Assembly (NCBI RefSeq): GCF_018614775.1
Contig: NZ_JAGGOF010000019.1
Span: 1-64,000, forward strand
Source: Pseudomonas fluorescens
GTDB lineage: Bacteria; Pseudomonadota; Gammaproteobacteria; Pseudomonadales; Pseudomonadaceae
Direction: 5' to 3'
Length of the DNA stretch: 64,000 nt
The notes beneath the pieces were generated by a model. That model ran no database searches and had not been told where the DNA came from. It was given only the letters and a program-made list of their open reading frames with translations. Below are positions 1-12,658 of this stretch, piece by piece. Numbering within the stretch: the stretch's first letter is position 1; the number at the start of each line of letters is the position of its first letter. The position numbers and the translations under genes were made by a program.

Positions 1-82
1 GCTCGCTCCCACAGGGGGGTGTGTTTTCAGTTGGATGCGTGGCGGTTGTTAGGGCGCTTTCGCGAGCAAGCCCGCTCCCACA
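1..82. repeat. REP-type repeat arms
   Basis: Positions 1-13 and 60-82 carry the same arm, which reads roughly GCGAGCA-GC-CGCTCCCACA, in the same orientation. It matches one arm of the inverted repeats at 36263-36351 and 46178-46267. The first copy is cut by the window edge. Such intergenic palindromic elements are typical of P. fluorescens-group genomes and have no coding capacity. Confidence 0.75.
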
Positions 83-130
83 AAGGGGAGCGGCGTGCTT
101 GAGGGGTTTGGTTGCCCGTAAGAAGCTGGC

Positions 131-1018
131 TCAGTACCACCGCGCCTCGCCCGGCGGGCGTTTCTTGAAGCGTTTCATGCTCCACATGTATTGGCTCGGG
201 TAGGCGCGCACGTAGCGTTCGACCACTTTGCTCATGGCGGCGCAGGCGGTTTCGGTGTCGGTGCTGTACATGGCGTCGGGGGCGGCTTCGAGGATGACTT
301 TGTAGCCGGAGCCGTCCGGCAGGCGCAGGGCGTGGAGGAAGACGCCGACGGCTTTGCCGCCGGCGAGCATGTTCGGCACGAACTTGCTGGTCAGGGCCTG
401 GGTGGCAAAAAAGGGCACGAAGATGCCGGCGGATTCGGCCGGTTCCGGGTCGGCGGGGATGCCCACCTGGCCGCCCTTGCGCACTTCCTTGATGACGCTG
501 AGGATGCCTTCCTTGGTCGATGCGGCGACTTTGTTGCCCAGTTGCACGCGCTGTTTGCGCAGCAGTTCATCCACCGCCTTGAGCTTGGGCGGGCGGTAGA
601 AAATGATCGGTTTGCACTGGCTGCAATAAAAATGGTTGAGCACTTCCCAGTTGCCCAGGTGGCTGGTGATGCCCACCACGCCTTTGCCGGACGCCAGGGC
701 CTCTTTCAGTACATCCAGGCCTTCGACTTCGCGCACCAGGTCGATGGAGCGCTGGGCCGGCCAGATCCAGGCGCAGGCACTTTCGGTCAGGGATTTGCCG
801 ATGTCCTTGAGGCTCTGGCCCACCAGGCGTTCGCGCTCGGCCGGGTCCATCTCGGGGAAGCACTTGGCGAGGTTGATCCGCACCACGTCGCGGGAGCGGT
901 TGGGCAGTTTCCACATCAGCCAGCCAATGGCCGCCCCCACCGCTTGTACCGCTCGCCAGGGCAGCAGCGCAAACAACCGCAGAGCGCCGACCAGCAAGGC
1001 GCCTTTCAACTTATCCAC
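131..1018 (-). CDS. Lipid A-type lysophospholipid acyltransferase (LpxL/HtrB family)
   Basis: This 295-residue protein belongs to the LpxL/LpxM/HtrB acyltransferase family, which adds secondary acyl chains to lipid A at the inner membrane. An N-terminal hydrophobic stretch (about residues 6-36) could anchor it. The HX4E catalytic motif is present as HLGNWE at residues 120-125. Length agrees with the family (about 290-310). The start is GTG, and it lies inside an exact DnaA box at 1011-1019. The gene sits next to tag and glyQ, the same neighbourhood as the lipid A secondary acyltransferase gene close to the P. aeruginosa origin. Family assignment is firm; which acyl chain and position it uses cannot be told from sequence. 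Confidence 0.88.
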   Translation of the reverse strand: MDKLKGALLVGALRLFALLPWRAVQAVGAAIGWLMWKLPNRSRDVVRINLAKCFPEMDPAERERLVGQSLKDIGKSLTESACAWIWPAQRSIDLVREVEGLDVLKEALASGKGVVGITSHLGNWEVLNHFYCSQCKPIIFYRPPKLKAVDELLRKQRVQLGNKVAASTKEGILSVIKEVRKGGQVGIPADPEPAESAGIFVPFFATQALTSKFVPNMLAGGKAVGVFLHALRLPDGSGYKVILEAAPDAMYSTDTETACAAMSKVVERYVRAYPSQYMWSMKRFKKRPPGEARWY

Positions 1019-1061
1019 AGGTCACTCCTGAATGTATGGGCCGTGTTGCGAGCCGGCTATT

Positions 1062-1619
1062 CTAACCACCGTTTGCCAGCTCGGCGTAACGGTCGCAGTC
1101 CTGGGTGTGGTCCATGACCATCCCCGAGGCCTGCATCAGTGCGTAGCAAATGGTCGGGCCGACGAAGGTGAAGCCGGCCTTTTTCAGGCCTTTGCTCATC
1201 GCGAGGGCCTCGGGCGTGATGGCCGGCACTTCGGTGCGGTCCTTGAAATGGTTGATGATCGGCTTGTCGCCGACGAACGACCAGAGGAACGCCACCGGGT
1301 CTTCCAACGCCAGCCAGGCCTGGGCGTTGCGGCGGGCGGCCTTGAGTTTGAGGCGGTTGCGGATGATGCCGGGGTCTTGCATCAGGTCCTCGATTTCGGC
1401 GTCGCTCATCTGCGCCACCCGCTGTACGTCGAAGTTGTACAGCACCTCGCGGTAGTGCGCGCGCTTGCGCAGCACGGTGATCCAGGACAGTCCGGCCTGG
1501 AACCCTTCGAGCAAAAGCAACTCGAACAAACCCTGCGCATCGCGCAGCGGCGTCCCCCACTCCTGATCGTGATAGGCCATGTACAGCGGATCTTCGGAAC
1601 ACCAAAAGCAGCGTGGCAT
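1062..1619 (-). CDS. tag: DNA-3-methyladenine glycosylase I
   Basis: This 185-residue enzyme removes 3-methyladenine from alkylated DNA in base excision repair. The zinc-binding set typical of Tag is visible: Cys4, His17, His171 and Cys175. The active-site segment [10 protein letters not shown] (residues 37-46) with Glu38 is also there. The reading frame stays open far upstream, to 2042, but that part overlaps glyQ. The ATG at 1617-1619 gives the conserved N-terminus MPRCFWC and the usual length. It is divergent from glyQ, whose start is about 80 bp away. Confidence 0.93.
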   Translation of the reverse strand: MPRCFWCSEDPLYMAYHDQEWGTPLRDAQGLFELLLLEGFQAGLSWITVLRKRAHYREVLYNFDVQRVAQMSDAEIEDLMQDPGIIRNRLKLKAARRNAQAWLALEDPVAFLWSFVGDKPIINHFKDRTEVPAITPEALAMSKGLKKAGFTFVGPTICYALMQASGMVMDHTQDCDRYAELANGG

Positions 1620-1700
1620 AAGGCTCCAGGGGGCGTGCGCAGGAACGAATCGGGTATACTCCCGCTCTTTAAATCGCAGCCCAAGAAACAGGTGAATTTC

Positions 1701-2654
1701 GTGAGCCAGCCTACGCCAGCCGTGCGTACCTTCCAAGACTTGATCCTCGCCCTCCAGCAATACTGGGCCGAGCAAGGTTGCGTGGTACTTCAGCCCTACG
1801 ATATGGAAGTAGGCGCCGGCACTTTCCACACTGCCACGTTTCTGCGTGCCATCGGCCCGGAAACCTGGAACGCCGCCTACGTGCAGCCCAGCCGCCGCCC
1901 GACTGACGGCCGCTACGGCGAGAACCCGAACCGTCTGCAGCATTACTACCAGTTCCAGGTCGTCCTGAAGCCGAACCCGGAAAACTTCCAGGAACTGTAC
2001 TTGGGCTCCCTCAAGCACGTGGGCCTCGACCCGCTGGTGCACGACATCCGTTTCGTCGAAGACAACTGGGAATCACCGACCCTCGGCGCCTGGGGCCTGG
2101 GCTGGGAAGTCTGGCTCAACGGCATGGAAGTGACTCAGTTCACCTACTTCCAGCAGGCGGGCGGCATCGAGTGTTACCCGGTGACCGGCGAAATCACCTA
2201 TGGCCTTGAGCGCCTGGCCATGTACCTGCAAGGCGTGGATTCGGTCTACGACCTGGTGTGGGCCGACGGCCCGTTCGGCAAGGTGACCTATGGCGACGTG
2301 TTCCACCAGAACGAAGTGGAGCAATCGACCTACAACTTCGAACACGCCAACGTCGACAAGCTGTTCGAGCTGTTCGATTTCTATGAAAGCGAAGCCAAGC
2401 GCCTGATCGAGCTGGACCAGCCGCTGCCGTTGCCGAGCTATGAAATGGTGTTGAAGGCCTCCCATACCTTCAACCTGCTGGACGCACGCCGGGCGATTTC
2501 CGTGACCGCGCGCCAGCAATACATCCTGCGTGTGCGCACCCTGGCGCGTTCCGTTGCGCAAGCCTACCTGCTGGCCCGCGCCAAGCTGGGCTTCCCGATG
2601 GCGACCCCGGACCTGCGTGATGAAGTGTTGGCTAAGCTGGAGGCTGCACAATGA
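1701..2654 (+). CDS. glyQ: Glycine-tRNA ligase alpha subunit
   Basis: GlyQ is the catalytic alpha chain of the bacterial alpha2-beta2 glycyl-tRNA synthetase, which charges tRNA-Gly. The 317-residue product begins with the conserved segment [18 protein letters not shown] and carries class II motif regions such as the stretch containing [20 protein letters not shown]. The GTG at 1701 is the chosen start, because the open frame further upstream overlaps tag on the other strand. A sigma70-like -10 hexamer TATACT lies at 1655-1660, with no convincing -35. The stop overlaps the glyS start by 4 bp, which suggests translational coupling and balanced subunits. Confidence 0.95.
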   Translation: MSQPTPAVRTFQDLILALQQYWAEQGCVVLQPYDMEVGAGTFHTATFLRAIGPETWNAAYVQPSRRPTDGRYGENPNRLQHYYQFQVVLKPNPENFQELYLGSLKHVGLDPLVHDIRFVEDNWESPTLGAWGLGWEVWLNGMEVTQFTYFQQAGGIECYPVTGEITYGLERLAMYLQGVDSVYDLVWADGPFGKVTYGDVFHQNEVEQSTYNFEHANVDKLFELFDFYESEAKRLIELDQPLPLPSYEMVLKASHTFNLLDARRAISVTARQQYILRVRTLARSVAQAYLLARAKLGFPMATPDLRDEVLAKLEAAQ

Positions 2655-4705
2655 GTGCGCAAGATTTCCTGGTTGAACTGGGCACCGAAGAACTGCCACC
2701 CAAAGCCCTGAACACCCTGGCCGACGCGTTCCTGGCCGGTATCGACAAAGGCCTGCAAGCCGCTGGCCTGAGCTACGAAGCCAAACAGGTCTACGCCGCG
2801 CCGCGTCGCCTGGCCGTGCTGATCACGGCGCTGGCGACCCAACAGCCGGACCGCAGCATCAACCTCGATGGCCCGCCACGCCAGGCCGCCTTCGATGCCG
2901 ACGGAAATCCGACCCAGGCCGCCCTGGGCTTCGCCAAGAAGTGCGGCGTAGAGCTGAGCGAAATCGACCAGAGCGGCCCGAAGCTGCGCTATAGCCAGAG
3001 CATCAAGGGCAAGCCGACCGCCAGCCTGTTGCCGACCATCGTCGAAGACTCCCTCAATGACTTGCCGATTCCCAAGCGCATGCGCTGGGCCGCGCGCAAG
3101 GAAGAGTTCGTGCGCCCGACCCAATGGCTGGTGATGCTGCTCGGTGACCAGGTCATCGATTGCACAATCCTGGCCCAGAAGGCCGGTCGCGATTCACGCG
3201 GTCATCGCTTCCATCATCCAGAAAGCGTGCGCATCACCTCGCCGGCCAACTACCTGGCCGACCTGCGTGCCGCCTACGTGCTGGCCGATGCCAACGAGCG
3301 TCGCGAACTGATCAGCAAGCGCACTGAAGAGCTGGCCACCCGCCAGGAAGGCACCGCCATCGTGCCGCCAAACCTGCTGGACGAAGTGACCGCCCTGGTG
3401 GAATGGCCGGTGCCGCTGGTGTGCTCGTTCGAGGAACGTTTCCTTGAAGTGCCCCAGGAAGCGCTGATCACCACCATGCAGGACAACCAGAAGTACTTCT
3501 GCCTGCTGGACGCCGAAGGCAAGTTGCTGCCGCGCTTCATCACGGTCGCCAACATCGAGAGCAAGGACCCGCAGCAGATCATCGCCGGTAACGAAAAAGT
3601 CGTTCGCCCGCGCCTGACCGACGCCGAGTTCTTCTTCAAGCAAGACAAGAAACAGCCGCTGGAAAGCTTCAACGAGCGCCTGAAGAACGTGGTGTTCCAG
3701 GAAAAACTCGGCAGCGTCTACGACAAGGCCGAACGCGTGTCCAAGCTGGCGGCGTACATTGCCCCACGCATCGGCGGCGACGCCCAGCGCGCGGCCCGTG
3801 CCGGCCTGCTGTCCAAGTGCGACCTGTCCACCGAGATGGTCGGTGAGTTCCCGGAGATGCAAGGCGTCGCCGGTTACTACTACGCCCTCAACGACGGCGA
3901 GCCGCAAGACGTGGCCCTGGCGCTGAACGAGCAGTACATGCCGCGCGGTGCCGGTGCGGAACTGCCGACCACCCTGACCGGTGCGGCCGTGGCGATCGCC
4001 GACAAGCTCGACACCCTGGTTGGCATCTTCGGCATCGGCATGTTGCCCACCGGCAGCAAAGACCCGTATGCCCTGCGTCGCGCGGCGCTGGGTGTGTTGC
4101 GGATCCTGATCGACAAGCAGCTGGACCTGGACCTGAACGATGCGGTGGCCTTCGCCGTCAACGCATTCGGCAGCAAGGTCAAGGCACCAGACCTGGCCGA
4201 CGCGGTGCTGGAATTCATCTTCGACCGCCTGCGTGCGCGTTATGAAGACGAAGGTGTCGACGTCGCGACCTACCTGTCGGTGCGTGCCCTGAAGCCAGGT
4301 TCTGCCCTGGACTTCGACCAGCGCGTGCAAGCGGTGCAGGCGTTCCGCAAGTTGCCGGAAGCGGCGGCACTGGCTGCTGTGAACAAGCGTGTGTCGAACC
4401 TGTTGAGCAAGGCCGAAGGCAACATCGCGACCACCGTCGAAGCCAAGTATTTCGACAACGCCAACGAGTTCTCCCTGTATTCGGCGATCCAGCAGGCGGA
4501 CCAGGCGGTCCAGCCGATGGCGGTAGCGCGTCAGTACAGCGCAACCCTGGCGCGCCTGGCGGCACTGCGCGAACCGGTGGATGCGTTTTTCGAGGCGGTG
4601 ATGGTCAATGCCGAAGACGCCAATGTGCGGGCCAATCGTTACGCGCTGCTGGCGCGTCTACGTGGCCTGTTCCTCGGCGTCGCCGACATTTCGCTGCTGG
4701 GGTAG
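2651..4705 (+). CDS. glyS: Glycine-tRNA ligase beta subunit
   Basis: This 684-residue beta chain of glycyl-tRNA synthetase is needed for tRNA-Gly recognition and joins GlyQ in the tetramer. Length matches the family (about 680-690). The N-terminus [16 protein letters not shown] and the internal [13 protein letters not shown] and [10 protein letters not shown] segments are characteristic of GlyS. The ATG at 2651 overlaps the glyQ stop (ATGA), so the two form one transcription unit. gmhB starts 3 nt after its stop. Confidence 0.96.
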   Translation: MSAQDFLVELGTEELPPKALNTLADAFLAGIDKGLQAAGLSYEAKQVYAAPRRLAVLITALATQQPDRSINLDGPPRQAAFDADGNPTQAALGFAKKCGVELSEIDQSGPKLRYSQSIKGKPTASLLPTIVEDSLNDLPIPKRMRWAARKEEFVRPTQWLVMLLGDQVIDCTILAQKAGRDSRGHRFHHPESVRITSPANYLADLRAAYVLADANERRELISKRTEELATRQEGTAIVPPNLLDEVTALVEWPVPLVCSFEERFLEVPQEALITTMQDNQKYFCLLDAEGKLLPRFITVANIESKDPQQIIAGNEKVVRPRLTDAEFFFKQDKKQPLESFNERLKNVVFQEKLGSVYDKAERVSKLAAYIAPRIGGDAQRAARAGLLSKCDLSTEMVGEFPEMQGVAGYYYALNDGEPQDVALALNEQYMPRGAGAELPTTLTGAAVAIADKLDTLVGIFGIGMLPTGSKDPYALRRAALGVLRILIDKQLDLDLNDAVAFAVNAFGSKVKAPDLADAVLEFIFDRLRARYEDEGVDVATYLSVRALKPGSALDFDQRVQAVQAFRKLPEAAALAAVNKRVSNLLSKAEGNIATTVEAKYFDNANEFSLYSAIQQADQAVQPMAVARQYSATLARLAALREPVDAFFEAVMVNAEDANVRANRYALLARLRGLFLGVADISLLG

Positions 4706-4708
4706 GCC

Positions 4709-5242
4709 TTGAAACTGCTGATTCTCGATCGGGACGGGGTGATCAATCACGACTCCGACGCTTACATCAAATCGGTGGAGGAGTGGTTGCCGCTCCCCGG
4801 TTCGATCGAAGCCATCGCGCAGTTGAGCAAGGCCGGCTGGACGGTGGCAATCGCCACCAACCAGTCGGGCATTGCTCGCGGTTATTACGACCTGGCCACG
4901 CTGGAGGCCATGCATGAGCGCTTGCGCGCCCTGGTGGCGGAGCAGGGTGGTGAAGTCGGGTTGATCGTTTATTGCCCTCATGGGCCGGACGAAGGGTGCG
5001 ATTGCCGCAAGCCCAAGCCGGGCCTGTTGAAAACCATTGCCGCGCATTACGACGTGGCGCTGGCCGGGGTGTGGTTTGTCGGCGACAGTCTCAGTGACCT
5101 GGAGGCCGCCAAGGCCGTCGATTGTCAGCCAGTTTTGGTAAAGACCGGGAAAGGCGAGAAGACTCTGGGCAAGACTCTACCGGTGGGCACCTTGATCTTT
5201 GACGACCTGGCGGCGATTGCCGCTGAACTTATCCACAATTAG
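4709..5242 (+). CDS. gmhB: D-glycero-beta-D-manno-heptose-1,7-bisphosphate 7-phosphatase
   Basis: This 177-residue HAD-superfamily phosphatase removes the C7 phosphate from heptose bisphosphate during synthesis of ADP-heptose for the LPS inner core. The nucleophile motif DRDGV holds Asp7 and Asp9. The zinc loop of the GmhB subfamily is present (Cys89, His91, Cys97, Cys99). The only reasonable start is TTG at 4709, three bases after the glyS stop, giving MKLLILDRDGVIN. An exact DnaA box (5229-5237) lies at its 3' end. Confidence 0.93.
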   Translation: MKLLILDRDGVINHDSDAYIKSVEEWLPLPGSIEAIAQLSKAGWTVAIATNQSGIARGYYDLATLEAMHERLRALVAEQGGEVGLIVYCPHGPDEGCDCRKPKPGLLKTIAAHYDVALAGVWFVGDSLSDLEAAKAVDCQPVLVKTGKGEKTLGKTLPVGTLIFDDLAAIAAELIHN

Positions 5243-5321
5243 AGCTCCCACGACGTCCTGACAAGGAGTGTTCGGGAAGCGCTTGAACAGGCGGGCATTG
5301 CCCGCAACGGTAAACGCCGCT

Positions 5322-6101
5322 ATGTCGATATTGCAGGCCATCAGAACCTTTCTCTTTTACCTGCTGCTGGGCACCAGCTCGTTGCTGTGGTGTTCCCTGA
5401 GTTTCTTTATCGCGCCTTTTCTGCCGTTCAAGGCGCGCTACCGTTTTATCAATGTGTACTGGTGCCGTTGCGCACTGTGGCTGAGCAAGGTGTTCCTGGG
5501 CATTCACTATGAAGTGAAGGGCGCCGAGAACGTGCCGGACCGGCCCTGTGTGATTCAGTCCAACCACCAGAGCACCTGGGAGACGTTCTTCCTGTCGGCC
5601 TACTTCGAGCCGCTGAGCCAGGTGCTCAAGCGTGAATTGCTGTTCGTGCCGTTTTTCGGCTGGGCAATGGCGATGCTGCGACCGATCGCCATCGATCGCG
5701 ACAACCCCAAGTTGGCACTCAAGCAAGTGGCAAAGAAAGGCGACGAGTTACTCAAGGACAACGTCTGGGTGCTGATCTTTCCTGAAGGCACCCGAGTTCC
5801 TTATGGGACGGTCGGCAAGTTTTCCCGCAGCGGTTCGGCATTGGCGGTGAACGCTAACCTGCCTGTGCTGCCGATTGCACACAATGCCGGTAAATTCTGG
5901 CCCAAGGCAGGTTGGTTCCGCACCCCAGGTGTCATCACCGTGGTCATCGGTGAGCCGATGTACGCCGAAGGCACTGGGCCTCGCGCCGTTGCTGAGTTGA
6001 ACGACCGGGTTCAGACCTGGAACGAACAGACGCAAAGGGAAATGGGCTCGCTGCCTCCCACCCCCGCAGCACCGGCGGCTACGGATCAGGTTGCTGTCTG
6101 A
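5322..6101 (+). CDS. plsC: 1-acyl-sn-glycerol-3-phosphate acyltransferase
   Basis: This 259-residue membrane enzyme acylates lysophosphatidic acid to phosphatidic acid in phospholipid synthesis. An N-terminal membrane segment (about residues 8-33) is followed by the catalytic NHX4E motif, NHQSTWE at 81-87, and the substrate motif FPEGTR at 153-158. The ATG at 5322 gives the usual length. A GTG at 5268 would add 18 non-conserved residues. It follows gmhB by about 80 bp on the same strand. The location near gyrB corresponds to one of the several plsC-like genes of Pseudomonas. Confidence 0.92.
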   Translation: MSILQAIRTFLFYLLLGTSSLLWCSLSFFIAPFLPFKARYRFINVYWCRCALWLSKVFLGIHYEVKGAENVPDRPCVIQSNHQSTWETFFLSAYFEPLSQVLKRELLFVPFFGWAMAMLRPIAIDRDNPKLALKQVAKKGDELLKDNVWVLIFPEGTRVPYGTVGKFSRSGSALAVNANLPVLPIAHNAGKFWPKAGWFRTPGVITVVIGEPMYAEGTGPRAVAELNDRVQTWNEQTQREMGSLPPTPAAPAATDQVAV

Positions 6102-6135
6102 CATCTGTGGATAAGCTGTGTACCGTTTTCTGTAA

Positions 6136-6202
6136 TCCGCCGATTTTATGGTTTAAGTCTATGTTTTTAATACATATTTCATAAACACATAAAACCGGCG
6201 GA
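6136..6202. repeat. 15-bp inverted repeat in AT-rich spacer
   Basis: Arms at 6136-6150 and 6188-6202 pair over 15 bp with one mismatch (TCCGCCGATTTTATG against its complement). The AT-rich loop between them is 37 bp. It sits after plsC and after an exact DnaA box at 6106-6114. There is no clear T-tract, so it could be an RNA hairpin at the plsC 3' end or a protein-binding site. Confidence 0.55.
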
Positions 6203-6256
6203 AAGGTGCATAAGTTTTTATAGCGCTCGGAAAAGTCGCAGCCCTCGGCAGCGATT

Positions 6257-6290
6257 TGATCGTTCCCACGCTCCCGCGTGGGAACGATCA
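6257..6290. terminator. Perfect 15-bp hairpin between converging genes
   Basis: TGATCGTTCCCACGC at 6257-6271 pairs perfectly with 6276-6290 across a TCCC loop. It lies between the ends of plsC (plus) and the permease gene (minus), so it can serve both transcripts. GTTCCCACG...CGTGGGAAC palindromes of this kind also occur as dispersed repeats in P. fluorescens-group genomes. It has no T-run, so a transcript-end or mRNA-stabilising role is inferred. Confidence 0.6.
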
Positions 6291-6291
6291 A

Positions 6292-7686
6292 TCAGCCGTG
6301 GGTGTGAACCAGGCTTCCTGCTTTCCCGACCCGACGGCGCTGCACCAGCACCCCGGAAGCCACCACCAGCAAGCTGAGCAGCCCGGTGGCGAGGATTTCC
6401 ACGCGGTGGGCTTCCTGGAACAGCATGATGGTCAGCGAGCCGACGATGAACACGATCACCGCATAGGTCAGGCCAGGGAAGAGCCACATGCTGAAGGCAA
6501 CTTTTTCACCGCGGGCCATGCGCTGTTTGCGCATGCGCAACTGCGAAATCGCGATGACCAGGTACACCAGCAGCGCAATGGCACCCGAACTTGCCAACAG
6601 GAACTCAAAGACAGCCGCCGGCGCCACGTAGTTGGCGAACACCGCCAGGAAGGCCGCCGCAGTGGACAACATCACGGCCCAGTAAGGCGTGCCGCTCTTG
6701 TTGGTACGCTTGGCAACGGCCGGAGCATCACCGCGCTTGCCCAGCGAGAACATCATTCGCGAAGCGGTATACAGCGCCGAGTTCAAGCAACTGGTCACCG
6801 CTACCAGGACGACGATATCGACAATGAGCTTGGCATTCGGGATGCCCATGCGTTCCAGCACCGTCTGGTAAGAACCCACGCTGGCCAATAGCGGATCATT
6901 CCACGGCACCAGCGCAACGACGATGAAGATCGACACCAGGTAGAACAAGCCTATCCGCCAGATCACCGAGTTGGTGGCCTTGGAGATCTGCTGCCCCGGG
7001 TTCTTCGATTCAGCGGCGGCGATGGTGACGATCTCGGTCCCCATGAACGAAAACATGGTGGTGAGGATCGCCCCCAGTACCGCGCCCATGCCGTTGGGCA
7101 GGAAGCCTTGGGTATCGAACAGGTGCGAAACACCGCTGACCTGACTGGTAGGCAACAACCCGAAAATCGCCAGGATGCCCAGGCCGACGAATCCGATGAT
7201 CGCCACGACCTTGACCAAGGCGAACCAGAACTCGAACTCGCCGTAATTCTTCACGCTGAACAGGTTGGTGACCGTCAGCAGCAGGGTGATGACCAGGGTG
7301 AAGGCCCAGATCGCTATGTTCGGGAACCAGGCATGCAGAATGGTCGCCGCGGCGTTGGCCTCCAGTGGGATCACCAGGACCCAGAACCACCAGTAAAGCC
7401 AACCGATGGTGAAGCCGGCCCAATGGCCGATCGCGCGATCAGCGTAAGTCGAGAACGAACCGGTGTCCGGCGATGCGACGGCCATTTCCCCCAGCATACG
7501 CATTACCAACACCACCAAGGCACCGGCAGCAGCGTAGGCCAGCAACACGGCGGGGCCGGCCGCTGCAATAGCATGTCCGGAGCCGACGAATAGACCGGCG
7601 CCAATCACGCCGGCGATGGACAGCATCGTTACATGCCGTGGTTTGAGCCCTTGCTCCAGCGTATCGGAAGTTTGCGTACCGCTCAT
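6292..7686 (-). CDS. gabP: Amino acid permease, GabP-like (APC superfamily)
   Basis: This 464-residue inner-membrane transporter of the amino acid/polyamine/organocation superfamily has about 12 hydrophobic segments. The family signature near the N-terminus reads SIAGVIGAGLFVGSG, and the downstream LGEMAVASPDTGSFSTYADRAIG is very close to GABA permeases. The ATG at 7686 is chosen because AGGTGG sits 5 bp upstream; a GTG three codons earlier is less likely. The overall match fits gamma-aminobutyrate uptake by proton symport, but related amino acids are possible. No gab catabolic genes are nearby, so the substrate is inferred from similarity only. Confidence 0.8.
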   Translation of the reverse strand: MSGTQTSDTLEQGLKPRHVTMLSIAGVIGAGLFVGSGHAIAAAGPAVLLAYAAAGALVVLVMRMLGEMAVASPDTGSFSTYADRAIGHWAGFTIGWLYWWFWVLVIPLEANAAATILHAWFPNIAIWAFTLVITLLLTVTNLFSVKNYGEFEFWFALVKVVAIIGFVGLGILAIFGLLPTSQVSGVSHLFDTQGFLPNGMGAVLGAILTTMFSFMGTEIVTIAAAESKNPGQQISKATNSVIWRIGLFYLVSIFIVVALVPWNDPLLASVGSYQTVLERMGIPNAKLIVDIVVLVAVTSCLNSALYTASRMMFSLGKRGDAPAVAKRTNKSGTPYWAVMLSTAAAFLAVFANYVAPAAVFEFLLASSGAIALLVYLVIAISQLRMRKQRMARGEKVAFSMWLFPGLTYAVIVFIVGSLTIMLFQEAHRVEILATGLLSLLVVASGVLVQRRRVGKAGSLVHTHG

Positions 7687-7913
7687 TGATACCACCTTTT
7701 AGATGTGTTCACCCAATCTCGTACCATCGTTCCTGTAAAAATAAAAAAACGATGTGTAAGTTATTAAAGACGCAAGAATTGCGCCAGCCTCGGTCAAATG
7801 CCCGTATGCCGGGGGCTTGGCCGCTTGCCAAGTCATTGAGTACTAAAGGTTTTGCTTCAAAGTGTTACTGGGTTACCCGACGTTGCCCACTCAGGGCGCT
7901 ACCTTTGCCGCAT

Positions 7914-7943
7914 AAAAAAGCCAACGCATGGCGTTGGCTTTTT
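7914..7943 (-). terminator. Rho-independent terminator of gyrB
   Basis: GCCAACGC and GCGTTGGC arms form a stem with a 3-nt loop, flanked by A5/T5 runs, so the full stem spans 7915-7943. On the minus strand it follows the gyrB stop by about 25 bp and ends in a T-run. The symmetric A/T flanks would let it work in both directions. Confidence 0.85.
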
Positions 7944-7968
7944 ATTTGGAGCGTGTGCTGCGGTTGGA

Positions 7969-11495
<3,527 letters not shown>

Positions 11496-11515
11496 CTAGC
11501 TTCTGCTGGGCATGA

Positions 11516-12619
11516 TTACAGACGCATCGGCATGACAACGTAAGCCGAATCGTCGTTATCGGACTCCTGCACCAGCGCACTGCTGTTGGAGTCGGACAGG
11601 ATCAGACGCACTTGCTCGGTGGTCATCACGCCCAGCACGTCGAGCAGGTAGCTGACGTTGAAGCCGATTTCCAGGGAGCCGCCGTTGTAGTTAACGCCCA
11701 CTTCTTCTTCCGCTTCTTCCTGTTCCGGGTTGTTGGCCTGGATCTTCAGCTGACCATTAGCCAGTTGCAAGCGAATGCCACGGTACTTTTCGTTGGACAG
11801 GATCGCCGTGCGGCTGAAGGCTTCACGCAGCGCCTGGCGATCGCCCAGCACCAGCTTGTCGCCACCTTTAGGCAGCACCCGCTCGTAATCCGGGAACTTG
11901 CCGTCCACCAGCTTCGAGGTGAAGGTGAATTCACCGGTGGTGGCGCGAATGTGATGCTGGCCCAATACGATACTGACGTTGCCGTCCGGCTCGGTCAGCA
12001 AGCGCGCCAGCTCCAGGATACCTTTGCGCGGCACGATCACTTGATGGCGATCCGGCTGACCGATATCGGCCTGCATCGAACACATTGCCAGGCGATGCCC
12101 GTCGGTCGCAACGGCACGAATGACCCCGGCGGACACTTCCAGCAACATGCCGTTGAGGTAATAACGCACGTCCTGCTGGGCCATGGCGAAACTGGTGCGT
12201 TCGATCAGGCGACGCAGCTTGCTCTGATCGAGGCTGCAGGTCAGCGAACCCGGGCCTTCCTCAACCGTCGGGAAATCGTTGGCGGGCAGGGTCGACAAGG
12301 TGAAACGGCTGCGACCGGCCTTGACCACGAGCTTCTGCTCATCGACCTTGATGTCGATCAGCGCGTCGTTGGGCAGGCTTTTGCAGATGTCCATCAGCTT
12401 GCGCGCCGGCACCGTGATGGAACCCGGGTCGGCTGGCTCTTCAAGTTGCACGCGACCAACCAGCTCGACTTCCAGGTCGGTACCGGTCAGCGACAGCTGC
12501 TGGCCTTCGACAACCAACAGCACGTTGGAAAGGACCGGCAAGGTCTGACGGCGTTCGACGACGCCGGCGACCAGTTGCAGGGGTTTCAACAGGGCTTCGC
12601 GTTGAATGGTGAAATGCAT
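11516..12619 (-). CDS. dnaN: DNA polymerase III subunit beta (sliding clamp)
   Basis: This 367-residue clamp dimerises into a ring that tethers DNA polymerase III and other polymerases to DNA. The N-terminus MHFTIQREALLKPLQLVAGVVERRQTLPVL and the C-terminus YVVMPMRL, which forms part of the protein-binding pocket, are characteristic. Length matches the family. It starts 39 bp downstream of dnaA and lies upstream of recF on the same strand, the standard origin operon. Confidence 0.97.
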   Translation of the reverse strand: MHFTIQREALLKPLQLVAGVVERRQTLPVLSNVLLVVEGQQLSLTGTDLEVELVGRVQLEEPADPGSITVPARKLMDICKSLPNDALIDIKVDEQKLVVKAGRSRFTLSTLPANDFPTVEEGPGSLTCSLDQSKLRRLIERTSFAMAQQDVRYYLNGMLLEVSAGVIRAVATDGHRLAMCSMQADIGQPDRHQVIVPRKGILELARLLTEPDGNVSIVLGQHHIRATTGEFTFTSKLVDGKFPDYERVLPKGGDKLVLGDRQALREAFSRTAILSNEKYRGIRLQLANGQLKIQANNPEQEEAEEEVGVNYNGGSLEIGFNVSYLLDVLGVMTTEQVRLILSDSNSSALVQESDNDDSAYVVMPMRL

Positions 12620-12658
12620 GGTCTAGTCCCTTGCCTTAATTAGCTGCGCTGGTGGTCA

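Noticed and set aside
1620-2042. Long N-terminal extension of the tag frame
   Set aside because: It runs antisense through glyQ, and the conserved Tag N-terminus begins at the ATG at 1619.
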